64,000 bases of DNA, taken from CAWUKT01 sp963923035 (GTDB taxonomy: Bacteria > Bacteroidota > Bacteroidia > J057 > JADKCL01). Location: assembly GCA_963923035.1 (NCBI GenBank), contig CAWUKT010000029.1:5966-69965 (forward strand). Reading direction: 5' to 3'. Under the pieces are notes generated by a model that made no database searches, was not told where the DNA came from, and was given only the letters and a program-made list of their open reading frames with translations. A program made the translations under genes and the position numbers. Below, piece by piece: positions 34,552 to 43,286 of the stretch (position 1 is its first letter; each line of letters opens with the position of its first letter).

Positions 34552-36129
34552 TTAGCTGAAAATCAAATGGAGCAGGCCCAGTGACACGAGCAGGGCCACG
34601 CCCAGCCACGCCAATTGGCGGTCAGCGGCTTCGAGCAAGCCGCGCCGGAAACCAATCACATCCGAGCGGTCCTTCGTGAAGAAGCCCTTGTAAGCCCCCG
34701 CGTACATGACCGAGAAGGCCAGGACGATGACCCACATCGCCCGGACGAAGTAATTCATGTCCGGGTAGAAGTATTGGAGGGCAAAATTGGCGGGGACGGT
34801 GCCGACAAAGGCGATCAGGGCCGCCCAGCGGTTCGGGGCGAGGAGGAGCGCCGCGCCCAAGATCACCACCACAATTCCCGAATTCACATAGTAGCGCAGC
34901 TCGTTGAGGTAGTGGGTAAAGGCCTGCCCCTGGTCCGAAAACTTGCTGTTCAGGAGGTACAAGCCCATCAGGATGCCCGTGACCATCGTGACCAGGATCG
35001 TGAGCCGGCCCGCGCGGACCATTTCCCGGTCCGTCGCTTCCTTCTTGATATAGCTCTTGTAGATGTCAATGGAAAACAGGGTCGCGAGGGAATTGTAGAG
35101 GGAGTCGACCGTGGACATGAGGGAGGCAAACAGGGCGCACAAAATCAAGCCGCGGAGGCCGGTCGGGAGGTAATTGCGGACGAGGTAGGGAAATGCTTCG
35201 TCGGGATCGCTCAGTCCTTGTTCCCCAAGAATCCCCACCAGCGCAATGCCCGGGACCACGATCAGCACGGCCATGAAATATTTCATCACGCCCCCGGCCA
35301 GCAGACCGATTTGGGCGTCCCGCAGGCTCCGCGCCGCCAAGGACCGCTGCACCACACTTTGGTTGGCGCACCAGTAGTTGATGTTGAGGAGGAACCAGCC
35401 GCCGATGGCGATCCACGGCAGTTTCGGGTGCTCCTGCGGCAGGTGCAGGTGCATCTTTTCCCGCAGCGGTTCTTCGTACAATTTTCCCCAGCCCCCCAAG
35501 GCATCCACCGACACAAAGAGCAGGATGATCGCCCCGACCAACAGAATCGCAAATTGGATGATGTCGGTCCGGACCACCGCGCTGAGGCCTCCGAAGTAGG
35601 TATAGATGGCGGAAAAAATGCCGAAGAAGACGACCAAGCCACCAATGCGCAGGAGTCGATTTTCCGTCAGCACATTCAGGTAGTCGCCGAGGACAAAATC
35701 CGCCGCGTAGCCCCCCCAGAAGAGTGCCGCGCCCAAACCAATGGTCGAGAAGAGGAGGATATTGCCGACCGAATAGACGCCCGCGACCCAGGGACCGAGC
35801 CGCGTCTTGATGAATTGGGTCACCGTCACCACCCGGTTGCGGAGGTACATGGGGACGAAGACAAATGCCGCCAGCAGGAGCCCTTGCACGGCGTTGATCT
35901 CGAGGTTCGCCTGGGCCAAGCCATATAAATAGGCCGAGCCCATCATCCCGAGGAATTGGAAGCCGCTGATATTGGTGGCGATGGTCGACACGGCGATGGA
36001 TGGCCAGCGCAGGCGTCGCGAACTCAGGAAAAATTCTTCCACGCTGTCGCTTTGGTCTTTGCTGCTGCGGAGGGCGAGCAACATGACGGCGGCGAGGTAA
36101 ACCAGAACGAGTAAGAGGTCGAGCAGCAT
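34552..36129 (-). CDS. Sodium:solute symporter (SSS family)
   Basis: A 525-residue transporter with about 13-14 membrane helices. The family core is visible: DSVEEFFLSSRRLRWPSIAVSTIATNISGFQFLGMMGSAY near the start, and SLMSTVDSLYNSLATLFSIDIYKSYIKK near residue 345. Together these mark the Na+-binding helices of the SSS/SGLT family. It should import a small organic solute with Na+. It is the last gene of a minus-strand operon after an LLM monooxygenase (18-base gap) and an aldo/keto reductase, so the solute may be the substrate or precursor of those enzymes. Confidence 0.9.
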   Translation of the reverse strand: MLLDLLLVLVYLAAVMLLALRSSKDQSDSVEEFFLSSRRLRWPSIAVSTIATNISGFQFLGMMGSAYLYGLAQANLEINAVQGLLLAAFVFVPMYLRNRVVTVTQFIKTRLGPWVAGVYSVGNILLFSTIGLGAALFWGGYAADFVLGDYLNVLTENRLLRIGGLVVFFGIFSAIYTYFGGLSAVVRTDIIQFAILLVGAIILLFVSVDALGGWGKLYEEPLREKMHLHLPQEHPKLPWIAIGGWFLLNINYWCANQSVVQRSLAARSLRDAQIGLLAGGVMKYFMAVLIVVPGIALVGILGEQGLSDPDEAFPYLVRNYLPTGLRGLILCALFASLMSTVDSLYNSLATLFSIDIYKSYIKKEATDREMVRAGRLTILVTMVTGILMGLYLLNSKFSDQGQAFTHYLNELRYYVNSGIVVVILGAALLLAPNRWAALIAFVGTVPANFALQYFYPDMNYFVRAMWVIVLAFSVMYAGAYKGFFTKDRSDVIGFRRGLLEAADRQLAWLGVALLVSLGLLHLIFS

Positions 36130-36147
36130 GGAAAATCAATTAATGGG

Positions 36148-37308
36148 TCACGAACGGGGGCCGGCGGCCAATGGCGTTTGGGGAGGGACGGCGGGAATGC
36201 GGCCGCGTTCCTGGGGCAGGGAAACGGTATTCAGGTGGGGCAAGACGTAGCGGCCGAAGAGTTCGCATTCTTGCAGGTGGGGGTAGCCGGAGAAAATGAA
36301 TGCCCGGATGCCCAGGTCCATATAACGCCGGATTTTGGCGAGGATGGTATCGGGGGTGCCCACGAGGGCGGCCCCGCAACCGCTCCGGGCCCGGCCAATG
36401 CCGGTCCACAATTCCGGTTCGATGAAGCCGTCGTCGTCCGCCGCTTCCCGCATCTCCGCCTGGCGGGACACGCCGTAGGACTTCGCGTCCAAGGCCCGCT
36501 CCCGAATCTCTTTGCCCAGCTTCGCATCCAATTTCGACATCAGACGCCGCGCCCAGGCCTTCGCTTCCGCCTCCGTCTCCCGCACGATCACATGCACCCG
36601 CAAACCAAAGTCCACTTTTCTCCCGTAACCCGCCGCTTTCTCACTCATGTTCCCCATCAACTCCGCCAGCCGCTCCTCGGTCTCGGGCCACATCAGGTAC
36701 ACATCGCAATGCTCGGCACACAAGTCCACCCCGGGCGGCGAATAACCCCCGAAGTAGAGCAGGGGCCCACCCGTTTGGTAGGTTTTGAGCGGCAGGGTAT
36801 TCTCCAACTGCACCTGGTAGAACTGGCCCTTGAAGTCGATGTGGTCCTGGGTCCAACCTTGCTTCAGGATCTCGATCACTTCCCGGCTCCGCTGGTAGCG
36901 GTCGGCCGAAGGGAGGTTCTCGCCCGGCTGGTTGGAAGAAATGATGTTCAGGGTCAGGCGCCCCTTGAGGATATGGTCCAACGTCGCGACGGCCCGCCCC
37001 AACATCGGCGGGTACACTTCTCCGCAGCGGATGGCCGGCAGCAGGTTGATCTGCTGGGTGAGCGGGGCATTGGCCGCGGCGAAGGTCCACGTGTCCTGCC
37101 CGACCTGGTACGAGGAGGGGCAAAGGATATTGCGGAAGCCGAGGCGGTCGGCGTTCTGAAGGATATTCGAGGCGTTTTCCCAGGTGCTTTTCAGCGTCGG
37201 GTCGAGTTCGCCCATGAATTCGAAATCGCCGTTGCAGATCGGAGCGAACCAGGAGACTTCGGCCCCTTGCAGGCCCTCGGAGTAGATTTGGATTCTATTG
37301 TCTGACAT
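36148..37308 (-). CDS. LLM-class flavin-dependent monooxygenase (SsuD-like)
   Basis: With the ATG at 37306-37308 the product is 386 residues; a short upstream extension to 37353 is unlikely. It matches alkanesulfonate monooxygenase-type luciferase-like proteins: WFAPICNGDFEF at the start, TLDHILKGRLTLNIISSN, RSREVIEILKQGW, and a C-terminal HLQECELFGRYVLPHL. These enzymes use FMNH2 and O2 to oxidise sulfonates or related compounds. No flavin reductase partner is adjacent. It lies between the aldo/keto reductase (11-base gap) and the SSS transporter. Confidence 0.88.
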   Translation of the reverse strand: MSDNRIQIYSEGLQGAEVSWFAPICNGDFEFMGELDPTLKSTWENASNILQNADRLGFRNILCPSSYQVGQDTWTFAAANAPLTQQINLLPAIRCGEVYPPMLGRAVATLDHILKGRLTLNIISSNQPGENLPSADRYQRSREVIEILKQGWTQDHIDFKGQFYQVQLENTLPLKTYQTGGPLLYFGGYSPPGVDLCAEHCDVYLMWPETEERLAELMGNMSEKAAGYGRKVDFGLRVHVIVRETEAEAKAWARRLMSKLDAKLGKEIRERALDAKSYGVSRQAEMREAADDDGFIEPELWTGIGRARSGCGAALVGTPDTILAKIRRYMDLGIRAFIFSGYPHLQECELFGRYVLPHLNTVSLPQERGRIPAVPPQTPLAAGPRS

Positions 37309-37319
37309 AAGTCGGAGTA

Positions 37320-38213
37320 TCAGGGAACGGGTTGGCCGGTCGAAGCGGACCAAAGGGTGTACCAGTCCTCACGGGAGAGCTGGATGTGGAGGGCATCGAC
37401 GGCGGATTTTACGCGGTCGGTTTTCGTAGTGCCGAGTACGGGCCGGATGCCGGACGGGTGCCGCAGCAGGAAGGCCAACAAGAGTTGGTCGAGGGCGGCG
37501 TTGTATTTTTTGCCGAGGTCAGCCGCGGTCGCGCGGATGCGCTCCAATTGGGGATCGTCGCCGGGCTGGAACAAGGCGCCGCCGCCGAGGGGCGACCAGG
37601 CCTGCGGGGCCACGCCTTTGGCCAGCAACTGGTCGAAGGTGCCGTCCAGGAAGGGATCGAGGTGGAGCAGGTTTACCTGGACCTGGTTCGTGCTGAGTGG
37701 CGTGAACTGGTTGAGGAGATCGAATTGGGCCGGGGTAAAATTGCTCACGCCGAATGCTTTGACCTTGCCTTCGGCCCGGAGGGCATCGATGGCATCGGCG
37801 ATTTCGGTCGGGTCCATGAGGGCATCCGGCCGGTGGATGAGCAATTGGTCGAGGTGGTCGGTATGGAGGTCGGCGAGGGACTGCTCGACCGAGGCCCGGA
37901 TATGGGCGGCGCTGGTGTCGTAGTACTTGGTGGTGTACTGGGGTCGGTTGGGATCGGGACGGCAGATGCCGCATTTTGAGATCAACTCGAGGCGGTCGCG
38001 CAGGTCGAGACGCTCCTTGAGGGCCAGCCCGAAATCACGCTCTTGCGTATGGTCGCCGTAGATGTCGGCGAGGTCGAAGGTGGTGATGCCCCATTCGATG
38101 CACTGCTCGATGAATTCGATGTATTGGCTCGTCGAGAAGTTGGCGCCCCATGCGCCGAGGCGCATGGTTCCCATGATGAGACGGGATGATTTCCCGGAAG
38201 AATTTTTCTCCAT
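37320..38213 (-). CDS. Aldo/keto reductase (YdhF-like)
   Basis: Start taken at the ATG at 38211-38213 (MEKNSSGKSSRLIMGTMRLGAWG), giving 297 residues. Family features include GITTFDLADIYGDHTQE (catalytic Asp and Tyr), the Lys in ELISKCGI, LLIHRPDALMD with the catalytic His, GVSNFTPAQFDLL and the C-terminal NADP-binding RPVLGTTKTDRV. It reduces carbonyl compounds with NADPH; the substrate is unknown. It is the first gene of the AKR-LLM-SSS operon. Confidence 0.9.
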   Translation of the reverse strand: MEKNSSGKSSRLIMGTMRLGAWGANFSTSQYIEFIEQCIEWGITTFDLADIYGDHTQERDFGLALKERLDLRDRLELISKCGICRPDPNRPQYTTKYYDTSAAHIRASVEQSLADLHTDHLDQLLIHRPDALMDPTEIADAIDALRAEGKVKAFGVSNFTPAQFDLLNQFTPLSTNQVQVNLLHLDPFLDGTFDQLLAKGVAPQAWSPLGGGALFQPGDDPQLERIRATAADLGKKYNAALDQLLLAFLLRHPSGIRPVLGTTKTDRVKSAVDALHIQLSREDWYTLWSASTGQPVP

Positions 38214-38519
38214 TCTGAAAAGCTGATTGAGATCCGGAGGCAAAATAAAAAATCCTCCCCAAAGCACAATTTCCCATTTTCCCTCTTCCATTTGACCTGC
38301 CCCTCTTTTCTCCATTTTTCCTTCCCCAGCATTTCCCCTCCCCTCTTGCCTTTTGAAACCGTTCTCGCTTCATTTCCCATCGTTCTCCCACCCCGTTTTT
38401 CATTTCCCCCTCCGCCCACAGCTCTCATTTCCACATTCCTATCTTCCCCACACAATAATTGGCCCCGAAATTTTGTTTATTTTCCCAAAGCCCCCACTTT
38501 GCGAGGCCCCTGACAACCG
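38214..38519. other. Divergent intergenic region with a polypyrimidine tract
   Basis: No gene seen. About 38265-38460 is nearly all C and T on the plus strand, forming the leader of the sigma factor gene. TTTG near 38474 and CACTTTG near 38498 at about 18-19 base spacing could be a weak -33/-7 promoter pair for that gene. Confidence 0.35.
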
Positions 38520-39110
38520 ATGTTTTTCCTACGTTCCAGCAAAAAGCGCCAGCAACTCACCGACGAGGAGTTGATCACCCGCTACCGCAATACGGGAGAG
38601 AGCGCTTATGTCGGAGAATTGTTTGAACGCTACGCGCACCTCATTTACGGGGTCTGCAAGCGCTATTTGAAGGACGAGGAGGAAAGTCGGGACGCTTCCA
38701 TGGAAGTGTTTGAATACCTGCTGAAAGAACTTCTCAAGTACGAAGTTCGTAGTTTCAAGAGTTGGTTGGCGCGGTCGACCTCGAATTTCTGCCTGATGCG
38801 GATTCGGAAACGGAAGAGTCAGGAGACGAAAGAGGACGAATTCAAAAAAACTTCGAAGGAGGATGTGGAAACGGAATCCTTCCCGCACCTATCCAATGAA
38901 GCCGAGGACAAAGAGCTGGAATTGCAGCGCCTGGAATCGGCCATCGGGGAACTGAAAGATGAACAAAAGACCTGTGTCGAGTTGTTCTTCCTTCAGGGTA
39001 AGTCCTACGATGAGGTGTCGGCCCTCACCGGGTATTCGTACAAGCAGGTGAAGAGCCACATCCAAAACGGAAAGCGGAACTTAAAAATCCGCCTGACAAA
39101 ACAAGAATGA
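38520..39110 (+). CDS. Sigma-70 family (ECF-like) RNA polymerase sigma factor
   Basis: A 196-residue sigma factor. Region 2: TRYRNTGESAYVGELFERYAHLIYGVCKRYLKDEEESRDASMEVFEYLL. Region 4: LKDEQKTCVELFFLQGKSYDEVSALTGYSYKQVKSHIQNGKRNLKI. A charged Lys/Glu-rich linker separates them (about 95-130). Its stop overlaps the ATG of the zinc-finger anti-sigma gene (ATGA, 39107-39110), so the two are translationally coupled. Confidence 0.9.
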   Translation: MFFLRSSKKRQQLTDEELITRYRNTGESAYVGELFERYAHLIYGVCKRYLKDEEESRDASMEVFEYLLKELLKYEVRSFKSWLARSTSNFCLMRIRKRKSQETKEDEFKKTSKEDVETESFPHLSNEAEDKELELQRLESAIGELKDEQKTCVELFFLQGKSYDEVSALTGYSYKQVKSHIQNGKRNLKIRLTKQE

Positions 39111-40666
39111 GCGAGCACGCCCATATCGCCCCCTTATTTTCGGCCGACGAGGAGTCGTGCCTGAGCCACGCCCAAATGCAGGCGTACGCACAAGGCAAGC
39201 TCCCCGAGGCGGAGAAGCACCAGGTGGAACGCCACCTGCTCAACTGCGAATTGTGCGCGATGGCCTACGAAGGGCTCGCCGGGATGGACGCGGCCGAGGT
39301 GGAGGCTGCGACGCAGGATTTGACGGACCGGGCCTGGAAACGGGTCGCCCACCTGGACCGCAACCGCCGCCGAAGCGCCATCCTATGGCTGTCTTCTGCC
39401 GCTGCGATCCTGTTGGTGATTGTGACCGGCTTCTTTTTACTGGATGGTCCGGATTCCACGAAGTCCCTGGACCAGATCGCGGACCGGATGATGGAGGCGG
39501 AGGAAAGCACGGTGGCACCGGAACCAACGTTCGCCGATGGGTCGGGCCTGGAGAAAGCGGAGGACAGCCCGAATGTAGAGCTCAGTGGTGGCGATTTGGA
39601 GCAGCGCAATGCTCCTCCGGCCCCGCCGCAGGAACGTGCGGAGGACTTCATCGCCATGGCCGACGATGAGCCCGCGGATTTTGAGGTGCTGGAAGATGCG
39701 GATTACGATGGCGCGTCGGAAATGCAGTTCGCCATTGTGGAGGAAGTAGAAGAAGAGGCGCCGGAGGAGGAAGTTGATGAAATTGTCATTGATGCCTTCG
39801 CGTACAATCGAAATACCAATGCCACTGCTCCGAAGCAAGAGGTGCCCACGACGACCAGCACGGAAGGCATTGTCTTTGGCGGTGCGTCCGACAAGGGCGA
39901 TGTGTCGCCCACGGAAGAGAAAAATATGGAGTCGGGCGTCGGTGGGGTCACCACGGACCTGAGTTCAGGTGGTTTCCTGATGGCGACCGATTCGACGGCG
40001 TCTTTTGATGCAAATGGAACCATTGCGCTGAACGAACAGATCACCAATGTCAGGTCAGACGATGTGATGGCCATTCCTCAGATGGACGACGGGGTCTCCT
40101 CCGAGTACTTTGAGAGTGCGGACCTGGAATCGGTCACGATCAGCAGTGCGTCGCGCCGTCAGGCCAAGGTCCGGAGCAACCGGGACCGGGGTGTGGCCCG
40201 CTCCAAGCAGAAGCGGAAGACGGAGACGGCGAAGGATTTGTCGGTGGCGGACAACAAAAATGCGGAACCGGATGTGCAGGGTGATGTTCTGGATGCTGAA
40301 GAGGAAAAGGAACGCGAGGTCGACTATTACCAGCGGGGTATCCGCTCGTTTGCCAACCAGGATTATTCCAGCAGTGCGCGCGACCTCCGCCAGGCGGCGG
40401 AGGATACCCCTCAGAATCTGAACGCCCACTTCTACGCCGCCCGCTCCTTCATCGAGATGGAGCAGTATCCCGCGGCCCTGTACCACCTCGATCGCATCCT
40501 GAACGAGCAAGAAAATAGTCTCACGGAAGACGCTCGCTGGTATAAATCGGTGGTGATGCTGCGGATGGGGAACAAAGGCTCGGCGCAGGAGTTGTTGGAA
40601 GAGATTGAGGAGCAAGGCGGGAAGCGGGCCAGGAAGGCCAAGGAAATACTGGAATCTGACTTTTGA
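39107..40666 (+). CDS. Membrane anti-sigma factor with zf-HC2 domain and C-terminal TPR
   Basis: The 519-residue protein starts with a zinc-binding anti-sigma domain (about 18-55, HLLNCELC motif). A single membrane helix follows (about 88-110, AILWLSSAAAILLVIVTGFFLL). Residues about 115-395 are very acidic and Ser/Thr/Glu-rich, with no clear fold. The C-terminus (about 400-515) has TPR-like repeats (YYQRGIRSFANQDYSSSARDLRQAAED, LNAHFYAARSFIEMEQYPAAL). It probably sequesters the upstream sigma factor and senses an envelope signal through the TPR part. Confidence 0.85.
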   Translation: MSEHAHIAPLFSADEESCLSHAQMQAYAQGKLPEAEKHQVERHLLNCELCAMAYEGLAGMDAAEVEAATQDLTDRAWKRVAHLDRNRRRSAILWLSSAAAILLVIVTGFFLLDGPDSTKSLDQIADRMMEAEESTVAPEPTFADGSGLEKAEDSPNVELSGGDLEQRNAPPAPPQERAEDFIAMADDEPADFEVLEDADYDGASEMQFAIVEEVEEEAPEEEVDEIVIDAFAYNRNTNATAPKQEVPTTTSTEGIVFGGASDKGDVSPTEEKNMESGVGGVTTDLSSGGFLMATDSTASFDANGTIALNEQITNVRSDDVMAIPQMDDGVSSEYFESADLESVTISSASRRQAKVRSNRDRGVARSKQKRKTETAKDLSVADNKNAEPDVQGDVLDAEEEKEREVDYYQRGIRSFANQDYSSSARDLRQAAEDTPQNLNAHFYAARSFIEMEQYPAALYHLDRILNEQENSLTEDARWYKSVVMLRMGNKGSAQELLEEIEEQGGKRARKAKEILESDF

Positions 40667-41205
40667 TGTCAGGTCAACATCCCATCCATTGTCATCTCTC
40701 CCCACTCATTCTCCACCCTCAAGCCGGGTTTATCGAAACCCGCAAAAGGTTAAACAAAATGTTCAGCAGATTATAGGATTATTGCCCCCAGAATTGTTCA
40801 CTCAGATTTTCAAACTATTTTTCTGCCCTCTCCGAAATGCCCCTCAAATCCTCAAAATCGCCCCTCTCCAAGTTGACTGTCTTCCAAACTACATTTTTGA
40901 AATAATGCGCCGATTGGTTTAGGGGATAGAAAAATAGACGCTGAATCCTCCAAGGATTGCAAAAAAATATTGGCCCCTCATCCTGTCTGGCGCACTTTTT
41001 CCTTGACCCGATTCGACTGAATTCATTTTCAAGTACTTGAATAGCCCAATCGTGCAGCTGACCGCCCTGGGATTATTGAGTTCCGTCGGAAAAACACATT
41101 TTGTTCACCATTTTTATCGAATCGCATAAACAAAAAGACAACCCGCCCTGTTAGTGGAATGTATAATCAATCAGATTACAACACCACTCATTTTCTCCTA
41201 TACTC
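40667..41205. other. 539-base intergenic region
   Basis: No gene or known RNA recognised. A 7-bp perfect hairpin with CGGGTTT/AAACCCG arms and a 4-base loop lies at 40725-40742, without a T-run. The rest is A/T-richer than average. The promoter of the DUF4397 gene should be near its end; TATAAT occurs at 41162-41167 but no clear Bacteroidota -33/-7 pair is present. Confidence 0.4.
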
Positions 41206-42951
41206 ATGAAGAAACTATTTACATTATTAGCACTTTCGCTTCTGCTTACAACTGGAATCAATGCACAGGGCACTGCCCGGGTTCAGGTTGTACACAACTG
41301 CGCCGATGCCGCTGCTGCAACGGTTGACGTTTACCTGACGGCATTGGGTGCATCCACTCTGCTGTTTAATGATGTCCCCTTTCGTGCAGCCGAGCCCTTC
41401 ATCGATGCTCCGGCGGGCATTCCGCTGCAGGTCGGTATCGCTCCCGGAAACTCTGCTTCCGTCAACGATACGATCGCCAACTTTAACCTCACCCTCACCG
41501 CCAACACCAATTACATTGTTGTTGCTGATGGTATCATCGATACGCCCAATTATAGCCCTGCGCCTCCGTTTGGTCTTCAGATCTACGCCCAGGCCCAGGA
41601 ATTCGCATCTACTCCTGGCAAAGTTGACGTCCTCGTCCACCACGGCTCCACCGACGCTCCGGCAGTTGATGTCGTAGAAGTGGCCCAAACCGGTGGTGCC
41701 CGCATCGTCAATGGCGCGGCTTACACCGGATTCGCAGGCTATCTCGAGTTGGATCCGATTGATTACGAACTTCAGGTCCGTACCGACGAGTGTGACATTA
41801 CTGTTGCTCAGTACACCGCTCCGCTGGGTAGCCTCATTCCCGCCACCCTGGCCGACAGCGCTGTCATGGTAGTAGCTTCCGGCTTCCTCGATCCAGCCGC
41901 TAACAACAATGGTGCTGCCTTTGGTCTGTTTGCAGTCCTGCCTTCCGGTGGCCCCTTCATTGCGCTCCCTTCTTCATCCATATCCACTTCTCGTGCCCAG
42001 GTCATCCACAACGCTCCGGACGTATTGGCTGACACCGTCGACGTATGGTTCAACGACCAGCCCCTGTTGGTTGACTTTGCCTTCCGCACGGCTTCTCCCT
42101 TCATCGACATCCCCGCCGGCACTCCGTTTGACATCTCCATCCAGCCCAAGAACTCCACCGATACCATTGGTGCATTGGCCCGCTTTACTTACAATGTTCC
42201 CGGCGGTGACAAGTTCCACCTGATCGCAGCTGGCCACGTAGATACTTCCCTCTACAGCCCCGGTGTACCGTTCGACATCCACGTGTACAATCAAGCTCAA
42301 GAGTGTGCCGCTGCCGCTGGCAACACTGATATCTCCGTCTACCACGGTTCTACCGATGCTCCGACGGTTGACGTAGTTGAAACGGCTGTTCCGCTCGGCA
42401 CCATTGCTGACGACCTGGCTTACTCTCAGGCAACTTTCTACGCTCAGGTACCGACTCAGGACCTCGTAGTTGACGTTCGCGACCAGACGGGTACGACCAC
42501 GGTTGCTTCTTACCAAGCTCCCATTGCCACCCTCGGCTACGAAGACAGCGCACTCGTTGTACTGGCTTCCGGCTTCCTCAATACCGCTAACAACAACGGT
42601 GGTGAACCATTCGGTCTGTGGGTCGCTCTTCCTGGTGGTGGTGATCTCATTCCGCTTCCCGTCATCGTTGGTGTAGAAGATGAGCTGGCAGCTGAAGTAG
42701 ATTTCAGCGTGTTCCCGAACCCCGCTCAAAATTTCTTAAACATTAAGTACGATTCTCCGGTTAATGGAGAAACCACAGCTACCCTGCACGACCTTAGCGG
42801 TCGGGCGATTGCTAGCCAAGCATTTGGCAACCTGAGCCAAGGCGAGCAAGAGCTTCAAATTGACGTCCTCGACATCCCCGCAGGTATGTACCTGCTGAAT
42901 GTCCAGCAAGGAAATATTCAACTGAATCAAAAAGTTCAGATCATTCATTAA
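41206..42951 (+). CDS. Secreted protein with tandem DUF4397 modules and T9SS sorting domain
   Basis: A 581-residue protein with a signal peptide (MKKLFTLLALSLLLTTGINAQ). Two DUF4397 units, about 22-255 and 262-485, each start ARVQVVHNCADAAAATVDVYL or AQVIHNAPDVLADTVDVWF and contain VDVLVHHGSTDAP-like or ISVYHGSTDAP repeats. The last 80 residues (FSVFPNPAQNFLNIKYD to MYLLNVQQGNIQLNQKVQIIH) form a type A T9SS sorting domain. It should be an abundant surface or secreted protein of unknown function. Codon use is strongly biased, suggesting high expression, and several strong hairpins follow the stop. Confidence 0.9.
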   Translation: MKKLFTLLALSLLLTTGINAQGTARVQVVHNCADAAAATVDVYLTALGASTLLFNDVPFRAAEPFIDAPAGIPLQVGIAPGNSASVNDTIANFNLTLTANTNYIVVADGIIDTPNYSPAPPFGLQIYAQAQEFASTPGKVDVLVHHGSTDAPAVDVVEVAQTGGARIVNGAAYTGFAGYLELDPIDYELQVRTDECDITVAQYTAPLGSLIPATLADSAVMVVASGFLDPAANNNGAAFGLFAVLPSGGPFIALPSSSISTSRAQVIHNAPDVLADTVDVWFNDQPLLVDFAFRTASPFIDIPAGTPFDISIQPKNSTDTIGALARFTYNVPGGDKFHLIAAGHVDTSLYSPGVPFDIHVYNQAQECAAAAGNTDISVYHGSTDAPTVDVVETAVPLGTIADDLAYSQATFYAQVPTQDLVVDVRDQTGTTTVASYQAPIATLGYEDSALVVLASGFLNTANNNGGEPFGLWVALPGGGDLIPLPVIVGVEDELAAEVDFSVFPNPAQNFLNIKYDSPVNGETTATLHDLSGRAIASQAFGNLSQGEQELQIDVLDIPAGMYLLNVQQGNIQLNQKVQIIH

Positions 42952-42973
42952 AGTATCTTTATTGTAGTCATCA

Positions 42974-43011
42974 GGGGCGATCGGTGCCAGCCGATTAGCC
43001 CCTATTTTTTT
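42974..43011 (+). terminator. Terminator of the DUF4397 gene
   Basis: GGGGC-GATCGG pairs with CCGAT-TA-GCCCC across a short loop, followed by a T-rich run (TATTTTTTT). It is the first of three hairpins after the gene. Confidence 0.85.
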
Positions 43012-43035
43012 GCCTTGACCCAGGCAAAACGTCCG

Positions 43036-43068
43036 CCCCGATCCGCTTCAAAATGGATCGGGGTTTTT
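43036..43068 (+). terminator. Second hairpin after the DUF4397 gene
   Basis: CCCCGATCC and GGATCGGGG form a perfect 9-bp stem with a 10-base loop followed by TTTTT. Confidence 0.75.
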
Positions 43069-43093
43069 GGTTTTGAAAAAAGGGGGAATGAGA

Positions 43094-43118
43094 AAAGCCC
43101 CTCGGCGGGAGGGGCTTT
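43094..43118. terminator. Third hairpin, bidirectional type
   Basis: AAAGCCCCTC and GAGGGGCTTT form a perfect 10-bp stem with a 5-base loop. A and T runs flank both sides, so it could stop transcription in either direction. Confidence 0.65.
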
Positions 43119-43286
43119 GTACTGATAACTTTAGTTTTTTGGCTTATGTGGTACCTCTTGGTACCAACCCGCGTTTCCTAGGTGCGGGGCCAATGTGGCG
43201 CATAATGAAAGAACAGTCTGCTAATATTGTGAATTGTAAAAACTTGTTTACATATACGGAGCGGGGGAAAAATTGTTGTGTAAAAA

